A stretch of DNA of 64,000 nt from an uncultured Vibrio sp. (GTDB lineage: Bacteria; Pseudomonadota; Gammaproteobacteria; Enterobacterales; Vibrionaceae), in the NCBI RefSeq assembly GCF_963675395.1, contig NZ_OY776222.1, forward strand, positions 620,001 to 684,000. Reading direction: 5' to 3'. Numbering within the stretch: position 1 is the stretch's first letter; every line of letters starts with the position of its first letter. Below, piece after piece: positions 54,421 through 63,084 of the stretch. The notes under the pieces were generated by a model, which saw only the letters and a program-made list of their open reading frames with translations, was not told the DNA's origin and ran no database searches. The position numbers and the translations under genes were made by a program.

Positions 54421-54733
54421 CCGTTCTCCTTTGGCAGCAATACGGCAAATGGCCAATGAGTGCTTATTCTATGCGTCAAAAATCGCTTAATGACCTAGCA
54501 CTTTTATTTTTTATATTAGTTGCAGCTAAAGTATCACAAGCCATTGTTAAATATAGTGATGCCGTTCAACTTATAATAATATTCATTCCAAGTTATCGTG
54601 ACTTTTTCAGTCTATTTTGAATGCATTTGAGATGTTTTTATTTATTAAGACTTATACTTATGGCTAATCAATAGCTCTTAATTGACCCGTGACTTGTACG
54701 TATTTAGGTTGTGTAAAGATAAAGGAACATTCA

Positions 54734-56371
54734 ATGAGTAAAGATAATGGTGGTATTCCCAAACACAGTGGAAAAGCCAACCCTATAGATACCGATTATC
54801 AAGTTGGGCAGGACAATGTCGTTTTATCCGTTGGACCTTTTGGTTTAGATATACATAACCGAGTGTTTGCGGTTTCTGGACTAGCAATTGTTATATTTGT
54901 ATTTGCTACTTTAATTTTCAGGGAGCAAGTAGAGCCGATTTTCGTCCACATGCGTTCCTGGTTAACTTCTAGCCTTGACTGGTTTTTCATTCTTTCCGGA
55001 AACATATTTGTCTTAGTTTGTATTGGCTTAGCCATTTCTCCGCTGGGTAAAGTTAGGATAGGCGGGACAGAGGCGTTGCCCGATTATAGTTACGCTGGCT
55101 GGTTGGCGATGTTATTCGCCGCAGGTATGGGGATCGGGTTAGTATTCTTTGGCGTATCTGAGCCTATGTCTCACTTCAGTTCTTCGCTCGCAGGACCTGT
55201 GCTTGAAAACGGAGTCCGGACAGATTGGGCACCACTAGGCGGCGCTTTGGGCGATGTTGAAGCGGCTCAATCATTAGGTATGGCTGCAACGATTTATCAT
55301 TGGGCTCTGCATCCATGGGCCATTTACGCGTTGCTGGCGTTGGGTCTCGCCATATTCTCGTACAACAAAGGGTTACCACTGACGATGCGTTCGGTCTTTT
55401 ACCCGGTTTTCGGCGAACGAATTTGGGGGTGGCCAGGGCACATTATTGATATTTTAGCGGTAGTGGCTACGGTATTTGGTCTGGCGACTTCATTAGGTTA
55501 TGGTGCTTCACAAGCGGCAACTGGCTTGAATTTTCTGTTTGGTGTGCCGCTAACTGACACTACTCAGATTATCCTGATTATTGTTATCACAGCGTTTGCG
55601 CTGATGTCCGTACTTGCAGGATTGGACGGTGGTGTTAAACGCCTTTCTGAAATTAACATGGTATTAGCTGCGTTATTGCTGTTCTTTATCGTAATTGTTG
55701 GACCGACCCTATTTATCGTAACGGGTTTTTTCGACAACATTCTTTCGTATATAGAAAACCTCCCAGCCTTGTCGATGCCATTTAATCGTGAAGATGTGAA
55801 TTATTCTCAAGGTTGGACTTCGTTCTATTGGGCTTGGTGGATTTCATGGTCACCATTTGTAGGTATGTTCATTGCTCGTGTATCGCGTGGGCGCACCGTT
55901 CGTGAATTTATTTTCTGTGTACTCATTGTCCCTTCAACCGTGTGTGTATTCTGGATGACTGCCTTTGGTGGAACAGCAATAAGCCAATTTGTCAATGATG
56001 GTTATGAGGCAGTGAAAGATGCCGAACTTCCATTGAAGTTGTTTGAGATGCTGGAAGTAATGCCTTTATCAAGCATTACCTCATTTGTTGGTATCGTTCT
56101 GGTTGTGGTGTTTTTCATTACATCGTCAGACTCAGGATCGTTGGTTATCGACACTATTGCTGCTGGTGGTAAAGTTGATGCTCCGACACCACAGCGCGTA
56201 TTTTGGTGTACGTTTGAAGGTTTAGTCGCGATTGCATTGTTGTTGGGTGGTGGTCTCGCTGCTGCGCAAGCGATGGCTGTGACGACAGGTTTCCCATTCA
56301 CTATCGTCTTATTAATCGCTACATTCTCCTTAATACTGGGGCTAATGAGCGAGCCAAGAGCCCAAAAGTAG
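54734..56371 (+). CDS. BCCT-family betaine/choline/carnitine transporter
   Basis: A 545-residue transporter with 12 helices; start ATG 54734 with AAAGGAAC. Family blocks are GMGIGLVFFGVSEPMSHF, YHWALHPWAIYALLALGLA and the tryptophan-rich SFYWAWWISWSPFVGMFIARVSRGRT (WSPFVG region). It imports glycine betaine, DMSP or similar osmolytes by Na+ or H+ symport. The C-terminus is short and lacks the long osmosensory tail of BetP. Monocistronic, with a terminator after it. Confidence 0.92.
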   Translation: MSKDNGGIPKHSGKANPIDTDYQVGQDNVVLSVGPFGLDIHNRVFAVSGLAIVIFVFATLIFREQVEPIFVHMRSWLTSSLDWFFILSGNIFVLVCIGLAISPLGKVRIGGTEALPDYSYAGWLAMLFAAGMGIGLVFFGVSEPMSHFSSSLAGPVLENGVRTDWAPLGGALGDVEAAQSLGMAATIYHWALHPWAIYALLALGLAIFSYNKGLPLTMRSVFYPVFGERIWGWPGHIIDILAVVATVFGLATSLGYGASQAATGLNFLFGVPLTDTTQIILIIVITAFALMSVLAGLDGGVKRLSEINMVLAALLLFFIVIVGPTLFIVTGFFDNILSYIENLPALSMPFNREDVNYSQGWTSFYWAWWISWSPFVGMFIARVSRGRTVREFIFCVLIVPSTVCVFWMTAFGGTAISQFVNDGYEAVKDAELPLKLFEMLEVMPLSSITSFVGIVLVVVFFITSSDSGSLVIDTIAAGGKVDAPTPQRVFWCTFEGLVAIALLLGGGLAAAQAMAVTTGFPFTIVLLIATFSLILGLMSEPRAQK

Positions 56372-56393
56372 GCACATACTAATCAATTAAGCA

Positions 56394-56419
56394 GGGGCGT
56401 ATCCATCAGGATATGCCCC
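56394..56419 (+). terminator. Terminator after BCCT gene
   Basis: An 11-bp stem GGGGCGTATCC/GGATATGCCCC (one G-T pair) with loop ATCA, followed by TTGTCGTT. Confidence 0.75.
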
Positions 56420-56489
56420 TTGTCGTTATGAAGAGGCTATTTAACTAGGCCCCATTGCATCTCTTCTGTCTAATACATAAACAGCAAAT

Positions 56490-56505
56490 GTTGATTAAGG
56501 TCACA
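56490..56505 (+). promoter_or_regulatory. Possible CRP site
   Basis: GTTGATTAAGGTCACA matches 11 of 16 positions of the CRP consensus, with an intact right half TCACA. It is 17 bp from the quorum-sensing box. Weak on its own. Confidence 0.35.
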
Positions 56506-56522
56506 AATATACAATTTATGAA

Positions 56523-56544
56523 TTATTAATAAATATATTAATAA
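56523..56544. promoter_or_regulatory. LuxR/OpaR/HapR-type quorum-sensing box
   Basis: Half-sites TTATTAATA and TATTAATAA are separated by AATA. The V. harveyi LuxR consensus is TTATTGATA, AATT, TATCAATAA, so 19 of 22 positions agree. Perfect symmetry extends outward to 14-bp arms (56518-56549). It lies about 250 bp upstream of the envelope operon. Confidence 0.65.
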
Positions 56545-56723
56545 TTCATTTGTTTGAATATTAGTAACTTAGCGGAAGTCTCATTCTTGAGTCATGTGTT
56601 AAAAAAGCCACCTAATTGTGTAAGGTTTCTGTCATCGCTATGAAAGTTGGAACTAACATCATATTTATTCCATGTTTGAATTATTATTCATTATAAATGA
56701 CTTGCTGTTTATTTGTTGTTCGC

Positions 56724-56752
56724 TTGAATAAAAAGTAGCGGTTTCATATCTT
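56724..56752 (+). promoter_or_regulatory. Candidate promoter of envelope operon
   Basis: TTGAAT (56724-56729), 17-bp spacer, TATCTT (56747-56752), about 35 bp before the first start codon. Confidence 0.4.
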
Positions 56753-56791
56753 CCTGAGCTTATTATTAAATCAACAAATTAGGCTTAGAGT

Positions 56792-57691
56792 TTGTTTCGC
56801 TTTTTTCTCATTATTTTTAGCCTCTTAGTGGCTTCTGGTGGCGTTAAAGCACAGTCTTCAGACCGTTTTTTCTATGTTTCGGGAATAGGGGAAACGATGC
56901 ATGAAGCTGTTGTTGATGCAAAAAAACAGTTGGCACTGAATATTTATAGCGAAATAGAAGTTCGTGAGAAGAGCCTGATCAGCAAAAAAGACAATCAAGT
57001 ATCCAGTTCATTTGAGCAAGAGTCTTCACTCCGTTCACTTCCAATAGAAATTCCAAATCTGGAGTTCATCACGTCAGAATGCCAGAACAATCGGTGTGAA
57101 TACCGATTTAAAATTGACCGCCAAGCGTGGTCGAAAACGCTTAGTCGAGAGTTAACGAACAGTTATGCACGCGCCGAACTAAAGCTCGCGAATTTGGGTA
57201 ATCGTTGGGTCGATTTCAAAAGGTTCTCAGAAGCAAATGATATCGTGACTAGAAATGAAGTAGATATAAAGCTTCTGAGCTCTCTTAGCTCAAAAGATGC
57301 GCTTGATTTAAGCCCGGTATATCAACGTGTACAACAACAATTAGAACGATCTGAGCACAAGTTTTCAGTCTCATTCCGCTCTTCGTCAGATGCATTCGCT
57401 CGTCAATTGCTGAGTTTACTGTCAAATAACTCAATCTCTAGTCCTCAGGGCGATATAGCAATCTACATAAAGACTTCTTCTCGTAATGGAAGAGCAGGGA
57501 AAAACTTCATTGTACGACAAAATGTACAGCTTAAAGTCTTTGACACAGCAGCACCTGGAGTGATGGTTGCTCAAAAATTGCTAACTGAATTGGGAGAATC
57601 TCCTAAAAGTTTGGCTGCAGCAACCAACGACGCTAAGCAAAAATTAATTAAAAAACTAACAAATGAGTCTATCTATTCGATTTTGGATTGA
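56792..57691 (+). CDS. LPP20-like exported protein, first gene of envelope operon
   Basis: A 299-residue periplasmic protein. Start is TTG 56792, giving signal peptide MFRFFLIIFSLLVASGGVKA. Residues 25-60 (FFYVSGIGETMHEAVVDAKK) have the LPP20/FlgT-type opening: small glycines then an alanine-rich helix. No lipobox cysteine, so it is likely soluble. ECQNNRCEY could form a local disulfide. The C-terminal half resembles a second alpha/beta domain. It starts a run of seven co-directional exported proteins. Confidence 0.7.
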   Translation: MFRFFLIIFSLLVASGGVKAQSSDRFFYVSGIGETMHEAVVDAKKQLALNIYSEIEVREKSLISKKDNQVSSSFEQESSLRSLPIEIPNLEFITSECQNNRCEYRFKIDRQAWSKTLSRELTNSYARAELKLANLGNRWVDFKRFSEANDIVTRNEVDIKLLSSLSSKDALDLSPVYQRVQQQLERSEHKFSVSFRSSSDAFARQLLSLLSNNSISSPQGDIAIYIKTSSRNGRAGKNFIVRQNVQLKVFDTAAPGVMVAQKLLTELGESPKSLAAATNDAKQKLIKKLTNESIYSILD

Positions 57692-57719
57692 TTGGATTAA
57701 TACTATTAAAGGAAAAAAA

Positions 57720-58430
57720 ATGTTTAAGAAAACAGCAGTGGCTACTCTATTCGTTTCTGTATTAGCAGGATGTTCTTCAATTCCAGGCATGGAATCAGCA
57801 ACCGTAGACCGCAATGAAATGGGCACTCAACTAACAAAAACTTGTGCTGAGTTAGGTTCTGAATACACTCCTGTGTCTGTTGCAGTGGATCAAGTGTCAA
57901 AAATCATGGTGTCTATTCAAGAACGCCAATGTGCTGTTTTCCAGGACTACCGTACTCTTGCCGACAAACATGCTGATGTTGCAGGCTTTCTGAATGTAAA
58001 CGCGGATAAATCTGATGAAGAACTGTTAATTGCAATGAACGCTTTTGATGAAGGTAAACCTGCGAACAAAAAGATCCGTCCTCAGGTAGACGCTTACAAA
58101 TCAGCTTCGGACTCAATCTTTGATAAAAACGTAGAATTAACCAAGGATATTGCGATTGAGACCGGTAAAATTGCTTACATTGCGACTCAAAATCCTAAAT
58201 TACTTCTTGTCGATTCAGCTGGTGGCGTTCTGAAGAACCTATCTTTTTTTGGATCGTCAGAAGATGAAACTGCTGAAACAGAAGTCGCGCCTATCGTAGA
58301 AGCCTACAACGAACTAAAAGCGCGTTCAGTACTGGCTTACGACGCTAACGAAATGATCTCTTTGGATCAAAATACGATTGAGCAACTAGAAAACTTGGAC
58401 AACGTTGTAGCGGAGCAAGTGAAGTCATAA
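57720..58430 (+). CDS. Lipoprotein, 236 aa, helical
   Basis: Lipoprotein signal MFKKTAVATLFVSVLAGCSSI, with the lipobox LAGC. Start 57720 has AAAGGAAAAAAA; the longer frame from 57663 overlaps the previous gene. After the Cys come Ser-Ser, so outer-membrane sorting is expected. The mature part is helical, with no known family. The stop overlaps the next start (TAATG at 58428-58432). Confidence 0.75.
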   Translation: MFKKTAVATLFVSVLAGCSSIPGMESATVDRNEMGTQLTKTCAELGSEYTPVSVAVDQVSKIMVSIQERQCAVFQDYRTLADKHADVAGFLNVNADKSDEELLIAMNAFDEGKPANKKIRPQVDAYKSASDSIFDKNVELTKDIAIETGKIAYIATQNPKLLLVDSAGGVLKNLSFFGSSEDETAETEVAPIVEAYNELKARSVLAYDANEMISLDQNTIEQLENLDNVVAEQVKS

Positions 58431-59608
58431 TGAAACTTTCAAAGATCGCAACGTTAGTCGCTGCTGGTCTTGTGCTAGCTGGGTGTAACAGTACACCCAG
58501 TCAACAGACTTATGCAGTAGAGAGTAATGCCGGTAACTCGTCACTCATCATTGGAAAGTCGGCATTTGATTTTGAAGACAGTGATATTGAAGTGCCAGCC
58601 TACTTTAATACTCAAGGGCTTCAGTTTTGTTCTTATGAAGCTAATGAGAAAGATACTCGTTGTCCTCTGGCTAAAAAGACTATTCGCCTTTACTTCGGTG
58701 ATGTAACAACTGACGTGAGTGAAAGCTTGCAAGGAAAGTCTGCTGATGTATTTAACTCTATGCACAGTAGCATTGGCCAGTTTGAAACCAAAGCACTGGA
58801 AAACACGCTAGAAACCCAGTTTGCGGGTGTAAATCGCTTTCGCATTCTGACCCGAGATACAAAATCGGTAAACGCCGCTTTAGAAGAAATTCTCGCAGAT
58901 GAGGGGGCAGCCAATGTTGCCCACAAGATGAGCAGTCGTGAAAAGCTGTCTACCGATTACATCATGAAAGTGGATGTGTTAAAGACTGGCGATATGCTTT
59001 TCGGTTCAACTCAATCTCTTTTCCAAACCTCAATGGAAATGACGACGGGCGTTATTGACCCATATACGCGTGAAAAGTTGAGTTACCCAAACATCGGTAA
59101 AATTCGTGTATCTAACTTCGATGTACGTGACAAAAAGAGCTACACAACGGTCATTGCCAACGGTGACTACTACCGCGGTTTTAATTACACCAGCAGTAAA
59201 GATGTTGATTCAGTCATGAATGAAATGGCGTCTCGCGGTTTCGATATCATGTTGACTCGATTATTGAAAGAAATGCCGGCAACTGCTCAAGTTCAAGGTA
59301 TTAAGGGCGACCGTATTTCACTAGACCGTGGTCAAAATGCGGGTGTTTTACCAAACGAAACCATGGTGATCTTTGAGTACAGTGCTGGCTTTGTTGAGCC
59401 GATCGGGGTCGCGACAGTCAACCCTAGCCAACAAAGTGCTCAGGGTAAAATTGTTCGCTGGAAAGACAGCAACCTCGCAGATCAAGTACGCGATGAGGCT
59501 GAAAATGGTATCTACCGTCCGGATCGTCAACGTCGAATTTTTGCAGTCAGTGTCGGCGTACCAATGGAATTCATGAAGGAACGCAGCTCATGGGCACAAG
59601 AAGGCTAA
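58430..59608 (+). CDS. Lipoprotein with CsgG/FlgT-like features
   Basis: A 392-residue lipoprotein with signal MKLSKIATLVAAGLVLAGC. FETKALENTLETQFAGVNRFRILTRD resembles the CsgG/FlgT-middle-type strand-helix core, and GDRISLDRGQNAGVLPNETMVIFEY the C-terminal beta domain of FlgT-like proteins. No transmembrane barrel is obvious. It overlaps the next gene by 19 bp, so translation is coupled. Likely anchored to the inner leaflet of the outer membrane. Confidence 0.7.
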   Translation: MKLSKIATLVAAGLVLAGCNSTPSQQTYAVESNAGNSSLIIGKSAFDFEDSDIEVPAYFNTQGLQFCSYEANEKDTRCPLAKKTIRLYFGDVTTDVSESLQGKSADVFNSMHSSIGQFETKALENTLETQFAGVNRFRILTRDTKSVNAALEEILADEGAANVAHKMSSREKLSTDYIMKVDVLKTGDMLFGSTQSLFQTSMEMTTGVIDPYTREKLSYPNIGKIRVSNFDVRDKKSYTTVIANGDYYRGFNYTSSKDVDSVMNEMASRGFDIMLTRLLKEMPATAQVQGIKGDRISLDRGQNAGVLPNETMVIFEYSAGFVEPIGVATVNPSQQSAQGKIVRWKDSNLADQVRDEAENGIYRPDRQRRIFAVSVGVPMEFMKERSSWAQEG

Positions 59609-60987
59609 GTACTGCTCTTGTCTTAAGTGGCTTGATGTCCGCCTCGCAAGTCAATGCTCTTGAACTCGACAAGAGCCAGTCTGCACTGGCTCTCGTTGAA
59701 CAAGGTTGTGCATATGGGCGTGGCGCGTTGGCCATCGAAGCTGCAAAAGCCGACGCACTCAATAATCTGCGTTTTTTCTTGAACGGGCAAGTTAGCATGT
59801 CATTGTCAACCGATGACTCTGAATTGCTAAACGATCAATTCAACCAGGCAACTCGGGAAATGTTGGTCGAGGGCATTGACCAAGGATTAATTATCGCTGA
59901 CTTCAGCCAGCCAGAGCTAATGGGGGATGATACTTGTCTTACCGTACGTGTTACGTCACCGGATACAAACCAATCTTTTGATGAAGAAGGTATCTCTTGG
60001 GATTCTGAACCAACGGTTTCTGTGGTAGTTGTGGGAGAAGGCACAGCGAATAATGCTCGAGGCTTAAGTGCGCGTCAGGCAGCAGAACAAGATGCATTTC
60101 GCAGAGCGATCAGTCAGGTTCTTGGCGTTATGGTGAAGTCCGGTTACTTACAGCAGTCTTATTCGAGTATGTCTGCGAACTCAGCGAGTGATGACTTCGA
60201 CCTTCATGATGTTGCCGTTCAGTCTCTTTCGATGCAATCACACGGCATGATCACTGGATGGAATGAAATCTCCAGCCAGATGAAGTCTAATGGTGTGCTG
60301 ACTATCACGTTAGATGTCTCTGTTGAACGACAGAAAGTGCAAGCGAAAATTGCTCAACTGATAAAGAGCCTAGGTCAGCCTACTGTTTATGTTGATGCTC
60401 ATCTTCCGGTCGTTCGTTCTACTTTCTCTACGTCATTGGCAAACATGGGGTTTGACCTCTCGTCTGCGCCTGAGCAGGCTACAGTCATCCTCAAAGTGAA
60501 GGAAAAAAAGAAAGTGACACCTTCTGGTTTACAACTGGCGTTGTCAGCACAAATGCAGGATCGTAGCGGGAATTTATACGGTGAGTGGCATAACGACCCA
60601 ACGTTAATGACTCTGCCAAATAAAGAAGGGATGCTCAATGACCTCGCTTCTGTCCACCTGGCTGTTGAGAAAAACAAAACCGCGTTAACACAGGCTTTAC
60701 ACGGTGCTGTTCAAAAAATGGCGATGCGTGGTGGGCCAGTCCGAGAGCTGATCTTCTCGCCAGCGGCTGCTGGAAAACAAGGGCAACTTTATACACTTAT
60801 CAGTGCTATCAACGGAGTGTCGGATATCAAGATAGAAAGTCGCTCTGGTAGAGTTATCGTAAAGCTTCGCTCCCTAAATAATGCCAATGATCTCGCGCAG
60901 TATATTGAACCAACCTTGCGCATCCATCAGCCCAATTACCCGTCAAAATTACGTGTCTTAAACGACTATCAAATCAACGTACTTTAA
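59590..60987 (+). CDS. FlgT-like exported protein, 465 aa
   Basis: Signal peptide MGTRRLSTALVLSGLMSASQVNA. Two FlgT-N-like repeats are visible: GRGALAIEAAKADALNNLRF at about 43 and VVGEGTANNARGLSARQAAE followed by DAFRRAISQVLGVMV at about 142-178. Vibrio FlgT forms the outer H-ring of the sodium-driven flagellar motor. This paralogue lies outside any flagellar locus, so it may build a related ring elsewhere in the envelope. The C-terminal 100 residues (VRELIFSPAAAGKQGQLYTL) resemble a small mechanosensor-like alpha/beta domain that I cannot name. Confidence 0.65.
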   Translation: MGTRRLSTALVLSGLMSASQVNALELDKSQSALALVEQGCAYGRGALAIEAAKADALNNLRFFLNGQVSMSLSTDDSELLNDQFNQATREMLVEGIDQGLIIADFSQPELMGDDTCLTVRVTSPDTNQSFDEEGISWDSEPTVSVVVVGEGTANNARGLSARQAAEQDAFRRAISQVLGVMVKSGYLQQSYSSMSANSASDDFDLHDVAVQSLSMQSHGMITGWNEISSQMKSNGVLTITLDVSVERQKVQAKIAQLIKSLGQPTVYVDAHLPVVRSTFSTSLANMGFDLSSAPEQATVILKVKEKKKVTPSGLQLALSAQMQDRSGNLYGEWHNDPTLMTLPNKEGMLNDLASVHLAVEKNKTALTQALHGAVQKMAMRGGPVRELIFSPAAAGKQGQLYTLISAINGVSDIKIESRSGRVIVKLRSLNNANDLAQYIEPTLRIHQPNYPSKLRVLNDYQINVL

Positions 60988-61005
60988 GACATTCAAAGGA
61001 TTAGT

Positions 61006-62304
61006 ATGTTTAAAAAATCACTCCTTTCATTGGTACTTGCGAGTGCCTTTAGTACTGCACACGCAAGTGCAGATTTCGATCTTAACGATTTAGTACCTGC
61101 TACTGATGCTGCTGAAGTACAGTCAGTGAATACTGATAGTGTCAAAGAGGTTGGAGGTGTTGTCGTTGCTACCGATCCTAAAGCTGCGGTGCTAGTTGCA
61201 CACCAGAGTTTGATCGAAGAGGAAGGCGATGGCGTCAAAATGATTGCTGTAGGTTCTGGTATCGGTATTTTGTCTACCGGTTCTGGCAGTTACGAAACGT
61301 ATGAAAACCGCAACGCGACGCTACTTTCTAAACGCGCGGCGTACATGAAAGCCTTCCAAATTGCTAAAAAACAATTGGTTGAAAACATGGAAGGCATGAG
61401 CAACATGTGTGCGACAGCCATCAATGAAACCATGGATGTTATCGATACCGCAACAGAAAGCTCCGCCAATACAACCAGCATGATGAGTGACAATTGTGCA
61501 GAATCGGTACAGGGAGCGCTGGCTGGCTATGTGACCTTTGATGTCTTTGACGATCCAAGTGAAAATCTGGTTCGTGTTAGCTTAATTTCTACACCAAAGA
61601 CTCGTGAGCAAACCAAACGTAAAGTGGGTGCTATCACGCAAACTACTGAGCCAAACGTGATCTTCAAACAGATCATTGCAGACCTTCAAACCGGTGTTTT
61701 ACCTCCAGTTGGCGCGAAAGTGATTACCAATGCACAGACGGGTGAGTCTTTTGTTCTTGGTTTTGGTTCTTCTATCATTCGAGATAACAAAAACAACGCG
61801 GTAAAACGCAAATTGCTAAACATGTCTAAGTCTCAGGCTCAGGCCAAAGCGCGTAATGGTCTAATTGCGGTCATGCAAGGTGAGCAAGTTTACTGGGAAG
61901 GTGGTTTCACTGAGAATCAGCTGGAAAAAAATGAGCAGTTCGAATACGAACCGGAAAGCATTAACCCAGCAGATGCGAAAGTGTTGGCAGAAAACAAACA
62001 CACTTTCCTCAACAACATGAAGAGTGCGGATTCATACAAGTCGTTTGCGTCGGGTAAAGTTCCTGCTGGCGTATCTGTGAAAACCTTCAAGAGTCATGAT
62101 GGTGACTGGATGCTTGCAGTCGCGGTTTACGCCCCTTCTTTGGAAGCAGCGGCAAAGCAAGCAGCAGCAGAAAACAAAAAGCGTGTGCGCGAAGGCCAGA
62201 AAGTTGGTTCAAACCATAAGATCTCTACGACAGGTGGTTTGACCGATGGTAGTAACAATACTCAAGGTCCATCAGGCCAAGTGAGTAATGCGAATGATCT
62301 GTAA
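61006..62304 (+). CDS. Exported protein of unknown function, 432 aa
   Basis: Signal peptide MFKKSLLSLVLASAFSTAHA, with no lipobox. An alanine-helix motif NATLLSKRAAYMKAFQIAKKQ matches the LPP20/FlgT-N helix pattern of its neighbours. A second copy is SQAQAKARNGLIAVMQGEQV. Between them, MATA-type residues with three Cys (MSNMCATAIN, MSDNCAESV) could be disulfide-linked. The C-terminus is low-complexity Gly/Asn/Ser. I cannot assign it a function; by repeat type it belongs with the FlgT-like proteins. Confidence 0.65.
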   Translation: MFKKSLLSLVLASAFSTAHASADFDLNDLVPATDAAEVQSVNTDSVKEVGGVVVATDPKAAVLVAHQSLIEEEGDGVKMIAVGSGIGILSTGSGSYETYENRNATLLSKRAAYMKAFQIAKKQLVENMEGMSNMCATAINETMDVIDTATESSANTTSMMSDNCAESVQGALAGYVTFDVFDDPSENLVRVSLISTPKTREQTKRKVGAITQTTEPNVIFKQIIADLQTGVLPPVGAKVITNAQTGESFVLGFGSSIIRDNKNNAVKRKLLNMSKSQAQAKARNGLIAVMQGEQVYWEGGFTENQLEKNEQFEYEPESINPADAKVLAENKHTFLNNMKSADSYKSFASGKVPAGVSVKTFKSHDGDWMLAVAVYAPSLEAAAKQAAAENKKRVREGQKVGSNHKISTTGGLTDGSNNTQGPSGQVSNANDL

Positions 62305-63058
62305 CTGCAGATACGCGTTAATACTGGTGGGCCTTATCGGCCTGCCAGCTTTTGCTTCAGAACCACAAGCTTGGTCATTTAATGGCACTGATTATCTTGT
62401 AAGCGATGGCGATACTGAAATTTCGGTTGTGGTATCGAGAGAGCTCGCGCTGACAACGAAACAGATGAAATCGCTCTGTCGTAAAGGGTTAGGCCTTAGT
62501 CTGAGAAAGCAATACGAAGATAAGCTGGTGAAAGATGAGTGGATTGAAGAGCGCTTTGATACTTGGCCATTTGCCAACCTGACTTATGAGCTAACCAATA
62601 TTCAGTTCTCATCGCTGGAAAAAGATCAGGCTTCATGCTCTGCCGTGATTAATGACACCGGGTATAAAACCAATCTTTACACCACGGCGTTGAACTATGC
62701 GATCGCGTATTACCAGACTCAGCAATTCGAGAAAATAAAGCCAACTCTGCCGCTGTTAATGAAAGACTCAAGCGTAGCAATGGATGCGGCAGGGATCGTT
62801 AGCTTGTTACTGGCTCAGTCTGACCCAGAAAAGGCGGATAGATACTATCAGCAGTATGTTGATCACTCTCGTATTACCCGAAATGAAGTGAAGACCTGGC
62901 TTGCTCAGTGGAAATATGACCAAGGGGACTTAGTAGAAAGTCAGTTGCTTGCTAAGTCCTGCACAAGCCAACAATGTAAACGTTTGGTGCTGGATATCGA
63001 AGAAACTCTATTTGAGCAACAAGCGGAAAGCGCAGGGGACCTCTCCTCTTATTTCTGA
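62288..63058 (+). CDS. Exported protein of unknown function, 256 aa
   Basis: Signal peptide MRMICNCRYALILVGLIGLPAFA. The start overlaps the previous gene by 17 bp. The C-terminal half is helical and TPR/Sel1-like (DAAGIVSLLLAQSDPEKADRYYQ). It ends at 63058, a few bases before the transglycosylase gene. No family recognised. Confidence 0.6.
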   Translation: MRMICNCRYALILVGLIGLPAFASEPQAWSFNGTDYLVSDGDTEISVVVSRELALTTKQMKSLCRKGLGLSLRKQYEDKLVKDEWIEERFDTWPFANLTYELTNIQFSSLEKDQASCSAVINDTGYKTNLYTTALNYAIAYYQTQQFEKIKPTLPLLMKDSSVAMDAAGIVSLLLAQSDPEKADRYYQQYVDHSRITRNEVKTWLAQWKYDQGDLVESQLLAKSCTSQQCKRLVLDIEETLFEQQAESAGDLSSYF

Positions 63059-63084
63059 TACGAAAGATGACGGTAGCGAGAATT

